DNA of 45,182 nt from an uncultured Eubacteriales bacterium (GCA_934457115.1 CAKSHI010000014.1:1-45182); one strand, 5' to 3'; shown: positions 8,711 through 17,661, counted from the first letter of the stretch. Made by a program: numbers and translations. Notes: a model not told the origin generated them from the sequence alone.

Positions 8711-10333
8711 TTATTTTTTAATAGAATCTACATAATCTTCAAGTTCACTCTTAATAACAGTTACCCTTGGACCATAAATAATTTGTATTCCTGCACCTTT
8801 TTTAATAACACCTGAAGCTCCGCTCTTCTTTAAAGTAGCATCTACAACCTTACTGCTGTCTTTAACTGTAACCCTTAAGCGAGTTGCGCAACAATCAAGA
8901 TCATTAATATTATCAAGGCCACCTAAGCCTTCTAATATTAACTTAGATACAGCATCACTGTCTGCATTATTAGAAGACTTACTACTATCCGCATTTTTAG
9001 CAGCCTCTACATCTTTTCTTGTATAAAGCTTTGTTTCCTCGTCATCATCTTCTCTACCAGGAGTTACATAATTAAACTTTTTAATCATGAACGTGAATAC
9101 TAAGAAATATACCACAAAGTAGAATATACCAACTATAGGAATGAATATCCAGTTAGTCTTTTCGTTTCCTTGTAAAACACCAAAGAGCATAAAGTCAATA
9201 AATCCACCGGAGAAGGTCATTCCAACACCAACGTTAAATATATGCATAAGCATAAATGAAAGACCTGCAAAAACGCAATGTATTGCATACATAAGCGGTG
9301 CCACAAACAAGAATGTGAATTCAAGCGGCTCTGTTATACCTGTTACAAATGCTGTCAATGCTGCTGATAGCAAAAGGCCTGCTGCAACTTTCTTCTTTGA
9401 ATTCTTTGCTGTGTAGTACATAGCAAGAGCAGCTCCCGGTAAGCCAAACATCATAAACGGGAATTTACCTGCCATAAATCTTGTAGCATCGACACTAAAG
9501 TGTGTTGTACTTGGTGATGCCAATTGAGCAAAGTAAATATTTTGAGCACCTTGAACAGTTACACCATCTATCATCATGCTTCCACCAAGTCCTGTCTGCC
9601 AGAACGGCATATAGAATACGTGGTGGAGACCAAATGGTATCAATGCTCTTTCTATAATTCCATATATAAATGTACCTGCATATCCGGATCCGGTTACTAA
9701 TCCGCCCAGTGCATATATACCTGCTTGAATGAAAGGCCAAGCAAAGAACATAAATACACCAACTAATATATACACAATTGTAGATATAATAGGTATAAAT
9801 CTTGTTCCGCCAAAGAACGAAATAACCGTAGGAAGTTTTATCTTATAAAACTTATTGTGCAATGCCGCTACACCAAGGCCAACTATAATACCGCCAAATA
9901 CACCCATTTCAAGTGATTGGATACCGCAGATTTCAGAAACTGTACCCTCAAGCATTTGACCGTCCTCAAGTTTACCTGTAAGTGTAAGCATAGTTGAAAT
10001 CGTTTGATGCATTATAAAAAATGCAATTGCTGCAGAAAGAGTTGCTGTTGCCTTTTCCTTTTCTGCCATACCTAAAGCTACACCCATAGCAAAAATAATA
10101 GGTAAGTTAGAGAATACTATTTGCCCTGTATCCTTCATAACAGATAAAATCGAATACATGACAGTACCTTCACCTAAAAAGGCCTGCAATCCAAAGGATT
10201 CAACTGTCGTTTGATTTGTAAACGATGCACCTATTCCCAAAAGTAGACCTGCTACAGGTAACAAAGCGATTGGGAACATGAACGAACGTCCTATCCTTTG
10301 TAGGACGCTGAAAAATGAACTTTCCTTTTTCAA
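8711..10333 (-). CDS. ptsG: PTS glucose-type permease EIICB
   Basis: 540 residues. I accept the TTG start at 10333 because AAAGGTGG precedes it and the protein begins MKKESSFFSVLQRIGRSF as in the family. The N-terminal EIIC membrane domain (about residues 1-420) includes FGLHHVFYMPFW and ITEPLEFTFLF. A charged linker leads to an EIIB domain (about 460-540) with the phosphorylatable Cys in LDCCATRLRV. It imports and phosphorylates a hexose, probably glucose; the linker also resembles MalX-type maltose/glucose permeases, so glucose versus maltose or N-acetylglucosamine is open. It is the last gene of the PTS operon and would receive phosphate from the EIIA encoded just upstream. Confidence 0.92.
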   Translation of the reverse strand: MKKESSFFSVLQRIGRSFMFPIALLPVAGLLLGIGASFTNQTTVESFGLQAFLGEGTVMYSILSVMKDTGQIVFSNLPIIFAMGVALGMAEKEKATATLSAAIAFFIMHQTISTMLTLTGKLEDGQMLEGTVSEICGIQSLEMGVFGGIIVGLGVAALHNKFYKIKLPTVISFFGGTRFIPIISTIVYILVGVFMFFAWPFIQAGIYALGGLVTGSGYAGTFIYGIIERALIPFGLHHVFYMPFWQTGLGGSMMIDGVTVQGAQNIYFAQLASPSTTHFSVDATRFMAGKFPFMMFGLPGAALAMYYTAKNSKKKVAAGLLLSAALTAFVTGITEPLEFTFLFVAPLMYAIHCVFAGLSFMLMHIFNVGVGMTFSGGFIDFMLFGVLQGNEKTNWIFIPIVGIFYFVVYFLVFTFMIKKFNYVTPGREDDDEETKLYTRKDVEAAKNADSSKSSNNADSDAVSKLILEGLGGLDNINDLDCCATRLRVTVKDSSKVVDATLKKSGASGVIKKGAGIQIIYGPRVTVIKSELEDYVDSIKK

Positions 10334-10389
10334 TGTAAAACCACCTTTTCTTTAAAGACTTCTGCGCTGATGCGCATTTTTATTTCAAT

Positions 10390-10869
10390 TTATTTTGAGT
10401 ATGTCATTACAACTGTTTTTCCTGCTTCAGTCTTTCCTGTGCCTACAGAAAAATCTTTTACATCCTCTATATTGGTAATGAGGACAGGAGTATAAAGTTC
10501 ATAACCCTTTTCTTTTAATAATGAAAGGTCTGCCCTTGCAATAAGATCACCGGCCTTAACCTGGTCACCTTCTTTAACTAAAGGCTCAAAACCTTCACCC
10601 TGCAATTCAACTGTATCAATACCTATATGAATTAATATGTCCAATCCATCTTTAGTAGATATGCCATAGGCATGGAGTGTATCTGATACTTGAATAATAG
10701 TTCCGTCTACAGGAGAGTACACCTCATTGTCAGTAGGCAATATAGCTACACCGTCACCTAATAATTTTTGGGCGAAAGCCTCATCCGGCACATCCTTTAA
10801 ATCAACTATTGTCCCATTTTGAGTTGCAAGAAGCTCATTTTTTGTTTTCTTTTTCATGAAGTTAAACAT
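10390..10869 (-). CDS. crr: PTS glucose-type EIIA component
   Basis: 159 residues, a free-standing EIIA of the glucose family. His81 in LIHIGIDTVEL is the phosphorylation site and His66 the partner histidine; the 15-residue spacing matches the Escherichia coli protein (His75/His90). It takes phosphate from HPr and passes it to EIIB of the downstream permease. It lies 56 bases before ptsG and 77 bases after ptsI. The gap to ptsG holds only a small GC hairpin (about 10365-10376). A single-domain EIIA beside a two-domain EIICB differs from the fused IICBA of Bacillus PtsG. Confidence 0.94.
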   Translation of the reverse strand: MFNFMKKKTKNELLATQNGTIVDLKDVPDEAFAQKLLGDGVAILPTDNEVYSPVDGTIIQVSDTLHAYGISTKDGLDILIHIGIDTVELQGEGFEPLVKEGDQVKAGDLIARADLSLLKEKGYELYTPVLITNIEDVKDFSVGTGKTEAGKTVVMTYSK

Positions 10870-10946
10870 AGCAAAGTCTTCCTTTCACATTTCTTATCAA
10901 TTTATAATAGCATAATATAATAATAAAATATTGTCGAGTTTTATTA

Positions 10947-12608
10947 TTATAAGATTGCATTTAACAGCTTAGTTTTCACTTTAGATACATCCGTATTTAA
11001 AACCTTATTTCTAATTGCCAAAACACAAGATGGTGATACTGAAAGCTCATCTATTCCCATAGATAAAAACATATCCGTAAGTTCAAGATCTGCCCCAAGT
11101 TCACCGCAGATTCCTATCCAAATACCATTTTTATGGGCATTATCAGCTGCTAATTTAATTAGCCTTAATATTGCTTTATGATGGGGGTTGTAAAAATCCC
11201 CTAAACATTCATTTTGCCTGTCTATAGCTAAAGTATATTGGGTAAGATCATTTGTTCCAACACTAAAGAAATCCACTTCCTTGGCAAGGTCATCACTTAT
11301 GATTGCTGCTGCCGGAGTTTCTATCATAACACCGATTTCAGTATCATCGGCATAATCTATTCCCTCTTTAGAAAGTTCATTCTTAACTTCAGCAACCAAT
11401 TTCTTGATTTCCCTTATTTCACTTACTGAAGTAATCATAGGAAACATTATAGCAATTTTTCCAAAAGCAGAAGCCCTATAGAGTGCCCTTAATTGGGCTT
11501 TAAATATGTCTTTTCTATCCAAGCAAATTCTTATAGCTCTATAACCCATTGCCGGATTTTCTTCTTTAGGTAGGTTAAAGTAGTCTATTTGTTTGTCTGC
11601 ACCTATATCCAAGGTACGTATAACGACTCTTTTTCCACACATTTTTTCGGCAACATCTTTATATGCGTTAAATTGCTCATCTTCTGTCGGGTAATCTTTG
11701 CTCTCAAGATATAAAAATTCGCTTCTAAAAAGGCCTACTCCGCCGGCGTCATTTTGTAAAACAGAGCCTACATCGGAAATATTTCCTATATTTGCATATA
11801 TATCTATTTTTTGCCCGTCTTTTGTTATATTTTCTTTTCCCTTGAGTTTTTGTAAAAGACTTAACTGTTTATCTTTAATTTCCTTTTTTTCTTTAAGCCT
11901 TTTAATAGTATCTAAATCCGGCTCAATATATACCTCTCCGGAAAATCCATCTATTATAGCATCTTTGCCGCTATATTCCTCTTTTAACGAGTCTCCAACT
12001 CCAATAACTGCAGGAATATTCATTGTCCTTGCAAGTATTGCCGTATGGGAACTTGATGAACCTTTCGCAGTTACAAAACCTAAAACCTTATTTTTATCAA
12101 GCTGAACTGTCTCGCTGGGTGCAAGGTCATCTGCCGCAACAATAGATGGCTCATTAGATTCTATGCCTGACGATTGAGAATTCAATAAAATCTCTATAAG
12201 TCTTTTAGAAACATCCAATACATCGGATCCACGCTCTTTCATGTAGCTGTCATCCATAGAAGAGAACATTTCAGAAAAATTGTCGGCTGTATTGGCAACT
12301 GCAAATTCGGCATTTACATTTTGGTTCTTTATCATATTTATAATAGATTCGCAATAGTCGAGATCTTCCAGCATCATTTGGTGAATTTGAAAAATCATTG
12401 CATTTGACTCGCCCACTTCCTGCAAAGCTTTTTCATAAAGCGTCTGCAGCTGAACAATAGCAATCTTTTTAGCGTCTTCAAACCTAGAAATTTCAGCGTC
12501 AACATTCTCTACCCTATATCTCTTGATATCATGCTGAGTACGCCTATACATATTCAATTTTCCAAAAGCAATGCCGCCAAAGACCCCTTTACCTTTTAAA
12601 AGTACCAT
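10947..12608 (-). CDS. ptsI: PTS enzyme I (phosphoenolpyruvate-protein phosphotransferase)
   Basis: 553 residues, close to the family norm of 570-575. The N-terminal half has the swivelling phosphohistidine domain with His188 in KGSSSSHTAILART. The C-terminal TIM barrel binds phosphoenolpyruvate, with GVGLFRSEFLY, RTLDIGADKQ, NPAMGYRAIR, FSVGTNDLTQY and GICGEL. It autophosphorylates from phosphoenolpyruvate and phosphorylates HPr. It starts 19 bases after ptsH stops, in the same operon. All catalytic motifs I looked for are intact. Confidence 0.97.
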   Translation of the reverse strand: MVLLKGKGVFGGIAFGKLNMYRRTQHDIKRYRVENVDAEISRFEDAKKIAIVQLQTLYEKALQEVGESNAMIFQIHQMMLEDLDYCESIINMIKNQNVNAEFAVANTADNFSEMFSSMDDSYMKERGSDVLDVSKRLIEILLNSQSSGIESNEPSIVAADDLAPSETVQLDKNKVLGFVTAKGSSSSHTAILARTMNIPAVIGVGDSLKEEYSGKDAIIDGFSGEVYIEPDLDTIKRLKEKKEIKDKQLSLLQKLKGKENITKDGQKIDIYANIGNISDVGSVLQNDAGGVGLFRSEFLYLESKDYPTEDEQFNAYKDVAEKMCGKRVVIRTLDIGADKQIDYFNLPKEENPAMGYRAIRICLDRKDIFKAQLRALYRASAFGKIAIMFPMITSVSEIREIKKLVAEVKNELSKEGIDYADDTEIGVMIETPAAAIISDDLAKEVDFFSVGTNDLTQYTLAIDRQNECLGDFYNPHHKAILRLIKLAADNAHKNGIWIGICGELGADLELTDMFLSMGIDELSVSPSCVLAIRNKVLNTDVSKVKTKLLNAIL

Positions 12609-12627
12609 AAGTCTTACCTCTCAAATA

Positions 12628-12885
12628 CTACAAATTCTGTTCTAAAAATTCCTTTAATGTTTGGCTGGCACTATCCTCATCATCGCCTTCGACCTTAAAG
12701 TCCAACTTATCTCCTTTTTTCGCAGCTAATCCCATTAATGCAAATAATCTTTTCACATCAGCAGATTTTTCTCCCTTAGAAACTTTTATAGTCGATTGGA
12801 ATTTTCCCGCTTCCTTTACAAGCATTCCAGCCGGCCTTGCATGAATTCCGTTTTCATCAGTTAAAACATAGCTAAACTCTTTCAT
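12628..12885 (-). CDS. ptsH: HPr phosphocarrier protein, lacking the regulatory Ser46
   Basis: 85 residues with the catalytic His15 in GIHARPAG, so it can carry phosphate from enzyme I to EIIA. Counting from Met1, position 46 is Arg (VKRLFALMGL) where Bacillus HPr has the Ser46 that HPr kinase phosphorylates for catabolite repression. Related clostridial HPr-like proteins with KRLF at this place exist to my knowledge, so this is a subtype rather than damage. It leads the ptsH-ptsI-crr-ptsG operon behind a good promoter, which supports a real transport role. Whether the organism has another HPr with Ser46 cannot be seen here. Confidence 0.95.
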   Translation of the reverse strand: MKEFSYVLTDENGIHARPAGMLVKEAGKFQSTIKVSKGEKSADVKRLFALMGLAAKKGDKLDFKVEGDDEDSASQTLKEFLEQNL

Positions 12886-12991
12886 TAATTACACTGCCTT
12901 TCTAATAATAAATTCGTTAACATAAATTACGTAAGCTTTTGATTATATAGAACCACTTACAATTGCATCCATATAATAATTTCCAATAATT

Positions 12992-13020
12992 ATTATGCAC
13001 TAGCAAATAAAAAATGTCAA
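12992..13020 (-). promoter_or_regulatory. Predicted promoter of the ptsH operon
   Basis: TTGACA (13020-13015), 17 bases, then CATAAT (12997-12992) on the minus strand: a near-consensus sigma-A promoter about 110 bases before ptsH. I saw no clear cre box and no ribonucleic antiterminator-terminator in this leader. Confidence 0.7.
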
Positions 13021-13059
13021 TAGCATAGGCTTATAAGGCATAATCTTTATATCTTGGCA

Positions 13060-13088
13060 TTGTTATTCTTGCTTAAATGTTGTATTAT
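13060..13088 (+). promoter_or_regulatory. Predicted promoter of mntP
   Basis: TTGTTA (13060-13065), 17 bases, then TATTAT (13083-13088), about 68 bases before the mntP start and divergent from the ptsH promoter. I saw no yybP-ykoY (manganese) riboswitch in the leader. Confidence 0.5.
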
Positions 13089-13156
13089 TATTCATAAAAT
13101 CATATTAACTGTACATAATCATAATCTAAAATATAAATATTTAAAAGGAGTAAAAA

Positions 13157-13729
13157 ATGGATTATATAGGACTTCTTACAATAGCCGTTGGTCTTTCCAT
13201 GGATGCTTTTGCAGTTTCCATAACTATTGGCACTACTGAAAAAAACATGAATTTTTTTAAATTATTAAAAGTGGCACTTTCATTCGGATTTTTCCAATTT
13301 CTCATGCCTATAATAGGCTGGGGAATTTGTAGAGCAGGAGAAAGCCTCATATCACAAATAGACCATTGGATAGCATTCTTTTTGTTGGCATATATAGGGA
13401 TAAAAATGATCTATGGGGCTATACATGATGGCGATGCTAAAATAAGCACCGCCACAAGTTTTAAAACATTAATAATATTGTCGATTGCCACAAGTATTGA
13501 TGCCTTAGCAGCAGGAATACTTCTTCCTTTAACCATAGGTGCGTATAGCTTTAAGTTAATGATTATCTCAACACTACTAATAGGAATAATAACATTTTTA
13601 ATATGTCTTGCAGGAATTTTTATAGGTAAAAAATTTGGGACCTTATTTTCCTCTAAAGCTGAAATATTTGGTGGTATTATCCTTATAATAATGGGAATAA
13701 AAACATTAATCGAGCACCTATTTGTTTAA
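13157..13729 (+). CDS. mntP: Manganese efflux pump MntP
   Basis: 190 residues preceded by AAAGGAG. It has six predicted membrane helices in two similar halves, each with an Asp-containing motif: GLSMDAFAVSI near residue 16 and TSIDALAAG near residue 118. These are hallmarks of the MntP/YebN family, which exports manganese(II) across the cytoplasmic membrane. Its stop codon overlaps the stop of the convergent WYL regulator gene by three bases, so no terminator fits between them and the two transcripts must overlap. The ATG at 13157 is the only start with a ribosome site; an in-frame start at the longer 13054 frame belongs to a different frame. Confidence 0.92.
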   Translation: MDYIGLLTIAVGLSMDAFAVSITIGTTEKNMNFFKLLKVALSFGFFQFLMPIIGWGICRAGESLISQIDHWIAFFLLAYIGIKMIYGAIHDGDAKISTATSFKTLIILSIATSIDALAAGILLPLTIGAYSFKLMIISTLLIGIITFLICLAGIFIGKKFGTLFSSKAEIFGGIILIIMGIKTLIEHLFV

Positions 13730-14757
13730 TTGTTATGTATTATATTATTAGGCTTTTGTACCCTATAAACTTGGTTTATCCCCTTAATCTTTTTTAAAAC
13801 CCTTCTCCTTAACGCTTCGGGGGATTTAACCATTATTATATCACCATTTTGCACTAACCACTTTATAAGTTCTTCGTTTAAACATGTGCTTATAATAGCT
13901 AGAAAGCCATTGCCGCCCTTGTTATATAAACTTATATTAGTTCCAAATTTGTCGATTATTACATCAACAAAGTCTTTCTTACATAAAAGTTCAATTGTAC
14001 TTATTTGACCATAGCCTATATTTATACTTCTTTTTTTATAATTTAAAATATCAAATTCCTTCTCATCATTTATTACCTTATCATATAAAACCAAATCCTC
14101 CTTTGATACTTTAATTCCCTTCATCCTATCAAGACGATAATTATTTATCCCCATGCTTTGTTCATTATTAGCGATAAGATAGTACTTATCATTTGCCCAT
14201 AAAAGGTCATAAGGGCTAACTGTAATTTTCCGTCCTCTGTCGAATGATACCTCTTCATTTATTATTCTTCTGTGGTAATACGTAAATTGAACCTTTTTTT
14301 GCGATTTTATCGCCCTATAAATCGCATCAATGTTATAATAAATCTCTTCATTTTGACATTTAACTCTACTTTTATTGCTAATTTGCTTACTTATCTGCTC
14401 AGCTTGATAGTCACTAAGCAAAGATTTAAGTTTTTGTATGAGTTCATTTGTTTTTTTCTCCGTTATAAACGGTGCTGATAAAACGGCATCGATTAGTAGC
14501 CTTATTTCCGGAAGTTCAAAATTTCTTGTAGCCAAATAAAATCCTCGCTTATGGTTTTGCGCCTTATTAATATCAATTCCATAGTTAATGAGGACCTCTA
14601 TATCACTATATATAGACTTCCTTTCTGCAATTATCCCATCTTCTTTTAATTTTTCACATAATTGCACGGCTGTTAATGGATGATCATCATCGGTCTTTTT
14701 ATTGAATATATCAATCAATGTAAGCAGTTTTACTTTTTGTTTTGACTTTTGCAACAC
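13726..14757 (-). CDS. WYL-domain transcriptional regulator
   Basis: 343 residues from a GTG at 14757, six to seven bases after AAGGAGA; the longer TTG frame at 14775 runs through the ribosome site. The N-terminus is a helix-turn-helix of the HTH_11 type (about residues 5-75, LTAVQLCEKL, AERKSIYSDI). The middle holds a WYL domain (about 145-225) with VQFTYYHRRI, KITVSPYDLLWANDKYYLIA and NYRLDRMKGI. A C-terminal WCX-like extension follows. WYL regulators usually bind a nucleic-acid or small ligand and repress or activate nearby genes; the target here is unknown. It overlaps mntP convergently. Confidence 0.88.
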   Translation of the reverse strand: MLQKSKQKVKLLTLIDIFNKKTDDDHPLTAVQLCEKLKEDGIIAERKSIYSDIEVLINYGIDINKAQNHKRGFYLATRNFELPEIRLLIDAVLSAPFITEKKTNELIQKLKSLLSDYQAEQISKQISNKSRVKCQNEEIYYNIDAIYRAIKSQKKVQFTYYHRRIINEEVSFDRGRKITVSPYDLLWANDKYYLIANNEQSMGINNYRLDRMKGIKVSKEDLVLYDKVINDEKEFDILNYKKRSINIGYGQISTIELLCKKDFVDVIIDKFGTNISLYNKGGNGFLAIISTCLNEELIKWLVQNGDIIMVKSPEALRRRVLKKIKGINQVYRVQKPNNIIHNN

Positions 14758-14876
14758 AAAAAACTCTCCTTCCAAATATTAAATATAACAACAATAACGA
14801 CTGTCTAATGATTTTACCACGTAATCGATATTTTGTACACATTAAGTGTTGTTACTTTTATTAACATATAATAATA

Positions 14877-14902
14877 ACACACATACGCATGTGTATGTGT
14901 GT
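14877..14902. terminator. Bidirectional terminator after the triple core-binding-domain gene
   Basis: ACACACATAC (14877-14886) pairs with GTATGTGTGT (14893-14902) across a 6-base loop, with T-rich sequence on both outer sides. It lies about 40 bases after the stop of the minus-strand gene at 14939. Confidence 0.6.
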
Positions 14903-14938
14903 TTTAATTATTCCCTTCGTAATATTCAAATTTTATTT

Positions 14939-16750
14939 TTATTGTTCTTCTTCGCTGCTTTCTGTCTCAAGCCCCAAGCACTCCATTAAGTCACGTATAT
15001 ACTCAGGTCTTACTTTGTACTGCTGCTTGTTTTTGACATGATCATTAGGATAAAGCTTCATTAATAAAGCATCTATCAAATCTACTCCATCTAAAAACTT
15101 CCCTATATCAGGATATAGTATTTGTCCATCTGATGTCTTTTCTCTTGACGTCCAAGCAAAGAACGGCTTAAGTTGTTTCCTCAAGAAATCAAGTATCGAT
15201 TGGTAACTCTTAAACATATCTTTATTGAACATAATAAAGGTAACTATATCATTGATAACCAGTTCTGATATATCATTCTCCTCGAGGTATTTTTCTAAAC
15301 TTATCAATTGCTTATAGTAATCGGGATTTGCTTTTGTATCATTTATGTAACGTTTTATGTAACCGGGATCTAACTTATAGCCGGGATAATTATTTTGCAT
15401 CATTTGTTCAAATTTCTGTCTTCTTTGCATAGCAAGATTTTTCATAACACGAGGTCTCATAACACGAGGTCCAATAACACAAGGTCTCATAACACGAGGT
15501 CCCATAACACAAGGTTTCTTAACAGAAGGGGCTTCCAGCCCATAAATTTTTTTTATGTGCATTAGCTTCAAACCGAACGAAGCATCATCGTCATATATGC
15601 CGGATTCCGAAACGAATCTAAAGAAGAATTGTATGCCGCCTAACAAACTATGTGCAGTGCTAAATGCGATATCATCAACCCTCTTTCTCTCCTCAATGAA
15701 ATTTAAAATGTCCTCACTCGACGGAGTTGATATACTCTCTTTTTCTAAATAATTAATAAATCCCTTGACATGTGGTTTGATGCTGTACATATAGTTTATA
15801 TTTCTTTCCACCATACATATATCTAGATACAGCTTCCAAGCCTTTTTAATCCTAGGATCATCAAGTCTATTTAGTCCTGCAAGTTCATTTAACATCTCGT
15901 TAAGACGGTCCTTTTTTTGTTGTAGTTCGATATTGGCCTGCGCCTGCTGCAGAGCGCCAAAGACGTTTTGTGGCTGCTGCAATTGCCGATTTTCTCCTAT
16001 CGGCGGCAACTGTTGACTTACGGATCCTAAGAGCTTCTCAAGTACTCGGACTTCATCATCTTCAGAGTTTGGATCACTTAATTCTTGAGGTACTTGATTA
16101 CCCTCTTCATATATTTCATCTACCACACCTATTGGCAGACGCACTACACCATATATGTTACGTTCGTAAGCCCAATTAAAAAACTGCCTTATTTTTGAGA
16201 TAATGTTTCTTGCAGTCCCTATTTTTGTGTCATTAACTACTTTTTCATACATAATATAGTTTAAAACATCATCCGCTGAAGGATTTGATATATTCTTCAT
16301 TTCCATATAATGAAAGAACCATCCTACGTAATTTTTGTAATGGCTTCGAGTACCCTTAGCCAGTTTAGTTGAGTCTACATAATCATTCCAACTCTCTAAA
16401 ACTCGAGGATCATTTAGATTATGTACATCCCTAAGGCCATCATTCGCCGGTTGCACCACTTGTTGCTCTGGTTGAGCCTGTTGAACCGGTTCCATCTGTT
16501 GATTTTCAGGACCGAAAAGTTGCTCATACTCGGGCCATTGAATGTCCTCTAAAAGTATTTGCCGTTCCGGTGGATTCATTGCATTTCCAAGTGCCGGTAT
16601 AGGCGGAGGGTTTCCAAGATTAAAGGCTTGCAGCCTATTAGGAACCTGACCCCCTATCAATTGAGGCATATATATATTTGGCATCTGCCTAGTTGGATTA
16701 TTCCCATTGTTGCCCTTCTTTTCATTACCTTTAGGATTATTATCATGCAT
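14939..16750 (-). CDS. Protein with three recombinase-type core-binding domains and no catalytic domain
   Basis: 603 residues with a GAGGAG ribosome site. An Asn/Pro/Gln-rich, probably disordered N-terminus (1-110) is followed by three helical blocks: about 113-201, 298-386 and 461-540. Each looks like the SAM-like core-binding domain of tyrosine recombinases (for example TRSHYKNYVGWFFHYME, then DVLNYIMY, then ARNIISKIRQFFNWA). Blocks one and two begin with the same DPR motif. Gln-rich and charged linkers separate them, and residues 413-437 are a pentapeptide repeat of the VMRPR type. The recombinase catalytic domain with its Arg/His/Tyr residues is absent. It probably binds DNA without cutting it; function unknown. 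It is monocistronic, flanked by terminators. Confidence 0.7.
   Translation of the reverse strand: MHDNNPKGNEKKGNNGNNPTRQMPNIYMPQLIGGQVPNRLQAFNLGNPPPIPALGNAMNPPERQILLEDIQWPEYEQLFGPENQQMEPVQQAQPEQQVVQPANDGLRDVHNLNDPRVLESWNDYVDSTKLAKGTRSHYKNYVGWFFHYMEMKNISNPSADDVLNYIMYEKVVNDTKIGTARNIISKIRQFFNWAYERNIYGVVRLPIGVVDEIYEEGNQVPQELSDPNSEDDEVRVLEKLLGSVSQQLPPIGENRQLQQPQNVFGALQQAQANIELQQKKDRLNEMLNELAGLNRLDDPRIKKAWKLYLDICMVERNINYMYSIKPHVKGFINYLEKESISTPSSEDILNFIEERKRVDDIAFSTAHSLLGGIQFFFRFVSESGIYDDDASFGLKLMHIKKIYGLEAPSVKKPCVMGPRVMRPCVIGPRVMRPRVMKNLAMQRRQKFEQMMQNNYPGYKLDPGYIKRYINDTKANPDYYKQLISLEKYLEENDISELVINDIVTFIMFNKDMFKSYQSILDFLRKQLKPFFAWTSREKTSDGQILYPDIGKFLDGVDLIDALLMKLYPNDHVKNKQQYKVRPEYIRDLMECLGLETESSEEEQ
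15443..15517 (-). repeat. Five tandem 15-bp repeats inside the triple core-binding-domain gene
   Basis: Units of the form CATAACACRAGGTCY at 15443, 15458, 15473, 15488 and 15503, differing at two to four bases. Each encodes one pentapeptide (VM or VI, then R or G, P, R or C), so unit gain or loss keeps the frame. Confidence 0.9.
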
Positions 16751-16826
16751 TACTATTTCATCTCCTCAAAGCCCGTCTTTGTAAATATCATACCATAATA
16801 TTTACACTTATTTCAATAAAAAAATA

Positions 16827-16852
16827 AAGCTTACCAATAATTTGGTAAGCTT
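16827..16852. terminator. Bidirectional terminator after yebC
   Basis: AAGCTTACCA (16827-16836) and TGGTAAGCTT (16843-16852) form a perfect 10-bp stem. T-rich tracts follow on both strands, and it lies just beyond the yebC stop at 16868. Confidence 0.85.
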
Positions 16853-16867
16853 CGTTTTTTATTTTTA

Positions 16868-17593
16868 TCAATCATCTAAATTGTGCCATACATTTTGGAC
16901 ATCATCATTATCTTCCAAAATGTCTAAAAGCTTATACATCTTAGATAAAGACTCTTCATCTTCTATTTTAGTATAAGTGCTTGGCACCATTTCTACTTCA
17001 GCAGATTCAATATTATACCCCTTACTTTCAAGACCTTCTCTTACGCTACTAAAGTCCGCCGGATCTGTATATATAGTAAATATTTCCTCATCTACAATAA
17101 AATCCTCTGCACCGGCTTCAAGCGCTGCTTCCATAAGGCTGTTTTCTTCTGCTTCTTCCTTTAGTATCACGATAACACCCTTTTGAGAAAACATGAATGA
17201 TACACAGCCGGGAGTGCCCATATTTCCGCCAAATTTATCAAAATAATGGCGTAAATCTCCTGCGGTGCGATTTCTATTATCAGTCAATGTTTCTACAATA
17301 ACCGCAACCCCACAAGGGCCATATCCTTCATATCTAATATTCTCGTATTTATTAGTGTCTCCCTCGCCTGCTGCCTTTTTGATAATCCTCTCAATATTAT
17401 CATTTGGCACATTATTAGCCTTTGCTTTTGCAATACAATCTCTTAGTTTGGAGTTTATCAACGGATCCGGACTTCCTCCATCTCTAACAGCAACTGCTAA
17501 TTCACGACCTATTTTTGTAAAAATTTTAGCCCTTTTTCCATCAGCTTTTTCTTTTTTATGTTTAATCGTACTCCATTTTGAATGCCCTGACAT
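16868..17593 (-). CDS. yebC: YebC/PmpR-family protein
   Basis: 241 residues, normal length. It begins MSGHSKWSTIKHKKEKAD and continues GKRAKIFTKIGREL, the invariant start of the family, followed by NNVPNDNIERIIKKA and YEGYGPCGVAVIVE. Members were described as transcriptional regulators; the YebC group has more recently been linked to translation of difficult sequences such as proline runs. The ribosome site is AGGAGG. It follows rpmB after 85 bases containing a terminator-like hairpin, so it may also have its own promoter. Confidence 0.96.
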   Translation of the reverse strand: MSGHSKWSTIKHKKEKADGKRAKIFTKIGRELAVAVRDGGSPDPLINSKLRDCIAKAKANNVPNDNIERIIKKAAGEGDTNKYENIRYEGYGPCGVAVIVETLTDNRNRTAGDLRHYFDKFGGNMGTPGCVSFMFSQKGVIVILKEEAEENSLMEAALEAGAEDFIVDEEIFTIYTDPADFSSVREGLESKGYNIESAEVEMVPSTYTKIEDEESLSKMYKLLDILEDNDDVQNVWHNLDD

Positions 17594-17633
17594 ATAATTT
17601 TCCTCCTAATAGCACTTGCGAATTTTAAAATCA

Positions 17634-17661
17634 TAATAAAAAGGAACCGATTAAGGTTCCT
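17634..17661 (-). terminator. Terminator after rpmB
   Basis: AGGAACC (17642-17648) and GGTTCCT (17655-17661) form a 7-bp stem followed on the minus strand by a U-rich tract, 18 bases after the rpmB stop. Confidence 0.75.

Noticed and set aside
10334..10389. A LicT/GlcT-type antiterminator RNA before ptsG
   Set aside because: There is only a 4-5 bp GC hairpin in 56 bases, no long terminator and no antiterminator protein gene nearby.
12886..13156. A manganese (yybP-ykoY) riboswitch before mntP
   Set aside because: The leader after the predicted promoter is short and AT-rich and lacks the conserved loops.
14939..16750. A functional tyrosine recombinase or integrase marking a mobile element
   Set aside because: No catalytic domain is present, and there are no attachment-site repeats, tRNA gene or phage or conjugation genes nearby.
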